DNA from: Clostridia bacterium
GTDB lineage: Bacteria; Bacillota; Clostridia; Oscillospirales; CAG-272
NCBI GenBank assembly: GCA_900763885.1
Contig: CAAFLY010000228.1
Span: 1 to 18,240, forward strand
DNA: 18,240 nt
Reading direction: 5' to 3'
Positions within the stretch are counted from its first letter, which is position 1. Every line of letters begins with the position of its first letter. Positions 17,301-18,240 of the stretch are shown here, one piece after another. The notes under the pieces were generated by a model. It did not search any database. It saw nothing but the letters and a program-made list of their open reading frames with translations, and was not told the origin of the DNA. The translations under genes and the position numbers were made by a program.

Positions 17301-17923
17301 AACTGTACCTGACTGAGGATACGACCGTCTACGCGGCATGGACAAAGGATGGTGCCGCGCAGCCTGAAACGGAAACCGGACTCCCGTTTGTCGATGTGAC
17401 ATACACAGACTGGTTCCATGACGACGTGTTGTACGTGTATGAAAACGCGCTCATGAACGGTACGGCAGCCGATCGGTTCTCTCCCTATGACACGGCAACC
17501 CGCGCGATGATGGCGACGGTTCTGTGGCGTATGGCGGGCAGTCCGGCTCCCACACGCCGTGCGGCATACACCGATGTGCCGACAGATGTCTGGTACACCG
17601 ACGCGGTATCCTGGACGACGGAAAACGGCATCTTCAAGGGCTATGGCGACGGTACATTCCTGCCGAATGCGCCCGTGACCCGCGAACAGCTTGCCGCCAT
17701 TTTCCATAGATACGCGAACTATGCCGGGGACACCGCCGACACGCGCGGCGATCTGACCTCGTATCGGGACAGCACGCTTGTGTCCGATTGGGCGACGGAA
17801 TCGGTCCGCTGGGCAATCGGTACGGGACTGCTCCGCGGTAAGGGCGAGTCCGTCCTTGATCCGACCGGAATGGCAACCCGCGCCGAAATCGCGGCGATCC
17901 TGCATCGGTTTCTGGACAAATAA
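8342..17923 (+). CDS. Giant multidomain SLH-anchored surface protein
   Basis: A 3193-residue secreted protein. A signal peptide (residues 1 to about 25, MRKRLLCLFIACCMLFGMLP then SGVFA) leads into a helical segment to about 125. Long beta-rich regions follow, including an Ig-like part near 513-637 (TTAPKVESVSV) and a carboxypeptidase-regulatory-like part near 1361. An unusual beta-rich region at about 1770-1967 is followed by propeller-like repeats at about 2019-2440. The C-terminal part has CARDB-like domains (about 2485-2830), a cadherin-like beta-sandwich (about 2835-2917), a Listeria-Bacteroides repeat (about 2937-3004, ending TVYAAW) and three SLH domains (about 3015-3192). SLH domains bind cell-wall polysaccharide; only the last keeps an exact TRAE motif (3179). 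No catalytic domain is recognised, so an adhesin, scaffold or S-layer-associated role is likely. The start at 8342 is chosen for its signal peptide and the AAGGG just upstream. No clear terminator follows. Confidence 0.93.
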   Translation: MRKRLLCLFIACCMLFGMLPSGVFARSVLAETEEEAYIRLLSLGLSDENGRLIEDNTFTLEDGTVLSSLAELEAWLAYCPTEEWDTIVTVDRTGKRASAEEIANALSLEYRMAEIASGLNAVAKGALNDGTARTSAAPAPGQEVAGLRISQESNEDLLTYRVILLDSENNEIPAPRDITIEAGVFGDRLIPRANVGPDNPTALVPRANSFGTHTLQKGESCLTFEIDLAKIRDLFLSAENTNIMGSHLRREDALWDGAEPFLFQCRIVDGAAAISEQAVIGVANRDTQHPILRAKRGGTVAQYLRNSTAPYAVSVNGAESGLTDASMSKTTVSGTEVLSASLPDIVDKRTVSGSPEYNLQRLYNIAIKAGVGDANPLIRLTDVTFTAPKDTFSGSVHHVLYCIEDEMLSEPVNSGYAVYDGYTSPSAADHAEAVAAAYSGAWEYDNSLSGNLSKIKGMQMLRFREVNVPFAFVEGKDGAGRINTTWCLNAASVTNDTMPTMVFCTGTYELVDTTAPKVESVSVIGGGSTQYYPGDYIPIVVQFSEPVSGDYNLIYASGTATASLHNSEAMNGMMRHYGTVQRQNPKVSNTRTFLYEVGNADSTRIEILGVQAVEEVDTPCADILGNAFDHGGLDYQEFRATLAEGQIVSARAKDSIDGITAAIDENDPAKAIVTVRLHDADAFATLWTNWSDNPTWTAAIVLDGDTSVQYPLTVAEDPGKKICLRAEIPLDPLYGGATLDHTAELYLDDALYYGAYATFTQTGVTKAGEDAYILSVDRWYSGVDGTIFFGDGTMPRITATGNPAAEPYTYTADEQFYWVAADPDVLVIHPAADTGTLAQNHTVTVDVVGEGSTEIYLMAKNGGADPSAHTKASNTISVTVKAGNRPILSIPQNANTYIARLREAASVRFASNLTGYAPADGTILAELYNGNGVSGEPVWQMELPRDAASVTIPAEYITTVSRNDTPAYTLRLTATATVDDATVGLETTAYLIVRAKAAGITLTGLDTVQFTAGDTIEIGWTVENFDIEINPDAAAFQFRIEKDGAEIAQVTDVGARTAEMTYSGSFTFIPTAPDSFKENYIVTAKAKNSADPTWSTASATITVYQNGSLHLLVGGRDTDTVYFANRISDAVTTTAPTVTGYAGKTFDGLTDAYAIAGLRSELSLVDTIAVDTSGADWSLLQDRIRWETTTGDGQNIAEEIERAVSVNYKRGSLYEPLERFTYTSYLPQVVMLLSGLRDGTNTVTATHNGVDRLTDSVQVTVERLRDRLYLFQFTPAVRTELYYTDKNGNTHTVYSNDDGSLALYEPNGIASALRTASVDGGAAYRGTFSALGLKSGEGNGAIGELYPLNALSLRLAATAEITLLQPDGTPYANADVSLRGGVYRNRLLAENRDDAYCADAGFAKNAGESASLDGKTTQIFRTDANGVLRVHMDIAQFTTANDPDPVGVGDLLEFVFELQCGEYAPELVTVNGSLTARDAMRSGDNIVTLRQMETVRPFIAAQTIDYHTGRQISVRDYTGVVGPSANYPEVTLQTTVMLWGETELSDTRIDTTIRAQETAVAIPVQDRQTVRDSSYPFSSIPLVQNISMLNADTFVSYTAHRKTSMEVALYRADGSLWQTMALPFGLVDMNAIERVEDSPSLLSLMANLAIYGKVGGADTEYGIVNTVSDGFFNDALSFLAKMGGEAGLVRAILMPTEDPTRFSGYFWTGINTTKLEDLNYDQNGISLEPSYMWQDLDSCVGQVNDTFTVSDFQAMADGSYFDDRSNLYGAASSAIGLPIMLVLEGFLQTEIRYNFDKGQWEVLTTGGGFTAGGQLEYEKTFNIEPFGIPIFTVSFKVRGGAVVDFQTAVRYAEQLGLAWNDETARAVNDYLTALRINAYFEFFGGIGHDKGYTAKIGVFGTIEINNENRFLTRNYLRDPNERDVRGQYLQLDGEAGIRMALGLGPVVTEITVVSLAFGTNWKFNDWQKLSDYWDAAESGLGGTGYDYTADSYTLSAVPTYTVTRDDDTLTVTDYTVRLQESTSAVWNGGNTGMRRAARNGDALSLLVRDIQPLAEPALTDDGSMLLHMSGKESSRVYFAKAQNGKFTNMGQEIPDGGFSGYGDSALSVDGNAAFAGAIWLRESASLDLKPGSILSTADQAALLGGLEVVASLWNGSAWTTIRLTENSTQEISPVIAVNEKGQAIAAWREVQSDDTLFAFTSDRIVYRLYDGNAWSETYTLYNGSSGGVTALTAALLSDGTASVAYSLNDGTSAGEIGHGGEIYYATIDTASRTPEDDTRVIRATTNRDPDDSPALTTTTIDGEDVFVLGWRNVQSLSGAEVQDIGLRVFDENGAPRQDFPESLGNTVDLNAFDGQFAFVRGADTVEELSLVWNDSGAGDRDNDVVRAVKIGLYEGVYGMSAPMTVAAMPENTSVNHFDAYVSSSDGTEIGLIVTGTTYDPDDPDAVTFSYTYTDEDGVSHTVNGSGTFPKESVNLYLTNAAYADSITVDALHVDYTTLAANAYVPVRMTVRNNGLHAVDTLTVRLDGAADQTFDGLSLLPGKAVTLSVVAKTGNTIRDLPYTVTAAYATGLDTAVSGTLCLDYPDVGISRVQVTKEQDGMRSLLVALYNQSAVAIDNGSRRVTLGVYSDPECTTAVDSKYFTDGSADTPYTITLTDTGTLSAIDRAGYAREVPFDIGAYVRDAGLTEIPSAGVTLFVGVCIEAYKNGAWVVLPETDSANNATSVTMESLLTRHDNLPVTTTVETASENTTTATVRIRNNSLAARADGVLVVSLLGRDGNVLQSLRYDVDALAGEELRTLAAPFAYNGDRVVARYSETENADDSNADAAVITIDGLPLTLADFDDTDTARLTDVPSGRYLLTVLPVHGDATVAVDGRQIASGMTEIRVTAGGVKISVTITAPDGVTKRTYTIRLENNEPQNPIPDFGGVTYRENFRRLTFQTNGGTGIPALSRVYGTWIDLSLYAPTRAGYTFAGWYRDAALTESVKELYLTEDTTVYAAWTKDGAAQPETETGLPFVDVTYTDWFHDDVLYVYENALMNGTAADRFSPYDTATRAMMATVLWRMAGSPAPTRRAAYTDVPTDVWYTDAVSWTTENGIFKGYGDGTFLPNAPVTREQLAAIFHRYANYAGDTADTRGDLTSYRDSTLVSDWATESVRWAIGTGLLRGKGESVLDPTGMATRAEIAAILHRFLDK

Positions 17924-17980
17924 AGCCACGGAGATACAGCTCCCGAACGCAAAAAAGCAGTCGAACCCGAAATTGATATA

Positions 17981-18034
17981 ATCCCCATAGAGTAGACACA
18001 TGAAAAAAAGAAAACAAGTCTACACTATGGGGGT
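17981..18034 (+). promoter_or_regulatory. Long hairpin masking the orfA ribosome binding site
   Basis: Arms at 17981-17997 and 18018-18034 pair over 17 positions with one A-A mismatch (17991/18024) and one G-T wobble. The A-rich loop has 20 bases. The second arm contains the whole GGGGG ribosome binding site (18029-18033) of orfA. Transcripts reading in from outside would therefore hide it. A transcript starting near 17989, after the TATAAT at 17977-17982, would lack the masking half of the first arm. Confidence 0.65.
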
Positions 18035-18039
18035 AATTT

Positions 18040-18240
18040 ATGTCAAGGAGAAGGAAGAGGACGTACAGCAAAGAACTGAAGCTTACAGCAGTGCAAGCAT
18101 ACCTGAATGGCGAGGGGAGTTATGAAACTTTACGGAAAAAATACGGAATAGTAAACGTAACGCAACTCAAACGCTGGGTAAAGTGGTATAATGGTCATAA
18201 AGAATGCAAAGAGAGGCGAGGAGCCGGAACGGAGATCTAT
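18040..18240 (+). CDS. IS3-family transposase OrfA (helix-turn-helix protein), N-terminal fragment
   Basis: Sixty-seven codons are visible before the window ends, with no stop. The product begins MSRRRKRTYSKELKLTAVQA and continues with a helix-turn-helix of the IS3/IS150 OrfA type (SYETLRKKYGIVN then QLKRWVKWYN). In IS3 elements OrfA binds the ends and is joined to the DDE-type OrfB by a programmed frameshift; OrfB lies outside the window. GGGGG at 18029-18033 is six bases before the start and is sequestered in a hairpin. The AT-richer sequence contrasts with the giant gene beside it, as expected for a mobile element. Confidence 0.88.
   Translation, partial: MSRRRKRTYSKELKLTAVQAYLNGEGSYETLRKKYGIVNVTQLKRWVKWYNGHKECKERRGAGTEIY

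Larger units (their letters stand above)
17974..18240 (+). mobile_element. IS3-family insertion sequence, left part (runs off the window)
   Basis: The first gene encodes an IS3-type OrfA and the element continues beyond the window. The exact left end is uncertain: candidates are TGATATAAT at 17974 or the GTAGACA region near 17992. Neither the right end nor the target duplication is visible. A TATAAT at 17977-17982 lacks a good -35 box here, which would fit the half-promoter that IS3 elements complete when their ends are joined in a circle. The element lies about 50-70 bp after the giant gene stop and probably separates it from its original downstream sequence. Confidence 0.75.

Noticed and set aside
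1..18240. CRISPR arrays, tRNA or rRNA genes
   Set aside because: No regularly spaced repeats and no tRNA or rRNA-like sequence were seen on either strand.

Overview
The window looks like a chromosome segment of a GC-rich anaerobic Firmicute (Clostridia, Oscillospiraceae/Ruminococcaceae-like). The grounds are strong GGAGG-type ribosome binding sites, sigma-A promoters with 17-bp spacers, a PrsW-type protease next to an ECF-like sigma factor, and a giant SLH-anchored surface protein. This placement is an inference from gene content.

Left part (1-5171, all on the minus strand): the start of an oleate hydratase gene (cut by the window edge) lies downstream of a TetR-family regulator, and each has its own promoter. 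Then, reading leftwards, come a ribulokinase (araB), tryptophanyl-tRNA synthetase (trpS) and a SorE-like zinc-dependent dehydrogenase. These three are closely spaced (38 and 48 bp), probably share one very good promoter at 5409-5437, and end at a terminator near 984-1013.

Middle part (5206-8268): a divergent regulatory cassette on the plus strand. It has a sigma-70 family ECF-like sigma factor, a small two-helix membrane protein, a predicted seven-helix membrane protein and a PrsW-family intramembrane protease, all with overlapping reading frames and followed by a terminator. A second two-helix protein, a paralogue of the first, follows separately. The likely logic is membrane-controlled sigma activity, with PrsW cutting a membrane-bound inhibitor, but no known anti-sigma domain is visible. 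Two 88-bp copies of a MITE-like element, in opposite orientation and each with its own 3-bp target duplication, lie on either side of this block.

Right part (8342-18240): one 3193-residue secreted protein fills most of the window. It has a signal peptide, a long run of beta-rich and Ig-like segments, a propeller-like section, CARDB-like and cadherin-like domains, a Listeria-Bacteroides repeat and three C-terminal SLH domains. It is probably a cell-wall-anchored adhesin or scaffold. An IS3-family insertion sequence starts just after it and runs out of the window; its first gene has its ribosome binding site buried in a long hairpin.

The most unusual content is the sigma/7TM/PrsW cassette with duplicated two-helix proteins beside the giant surface protein, and the new-looking 88-bp MITE family.
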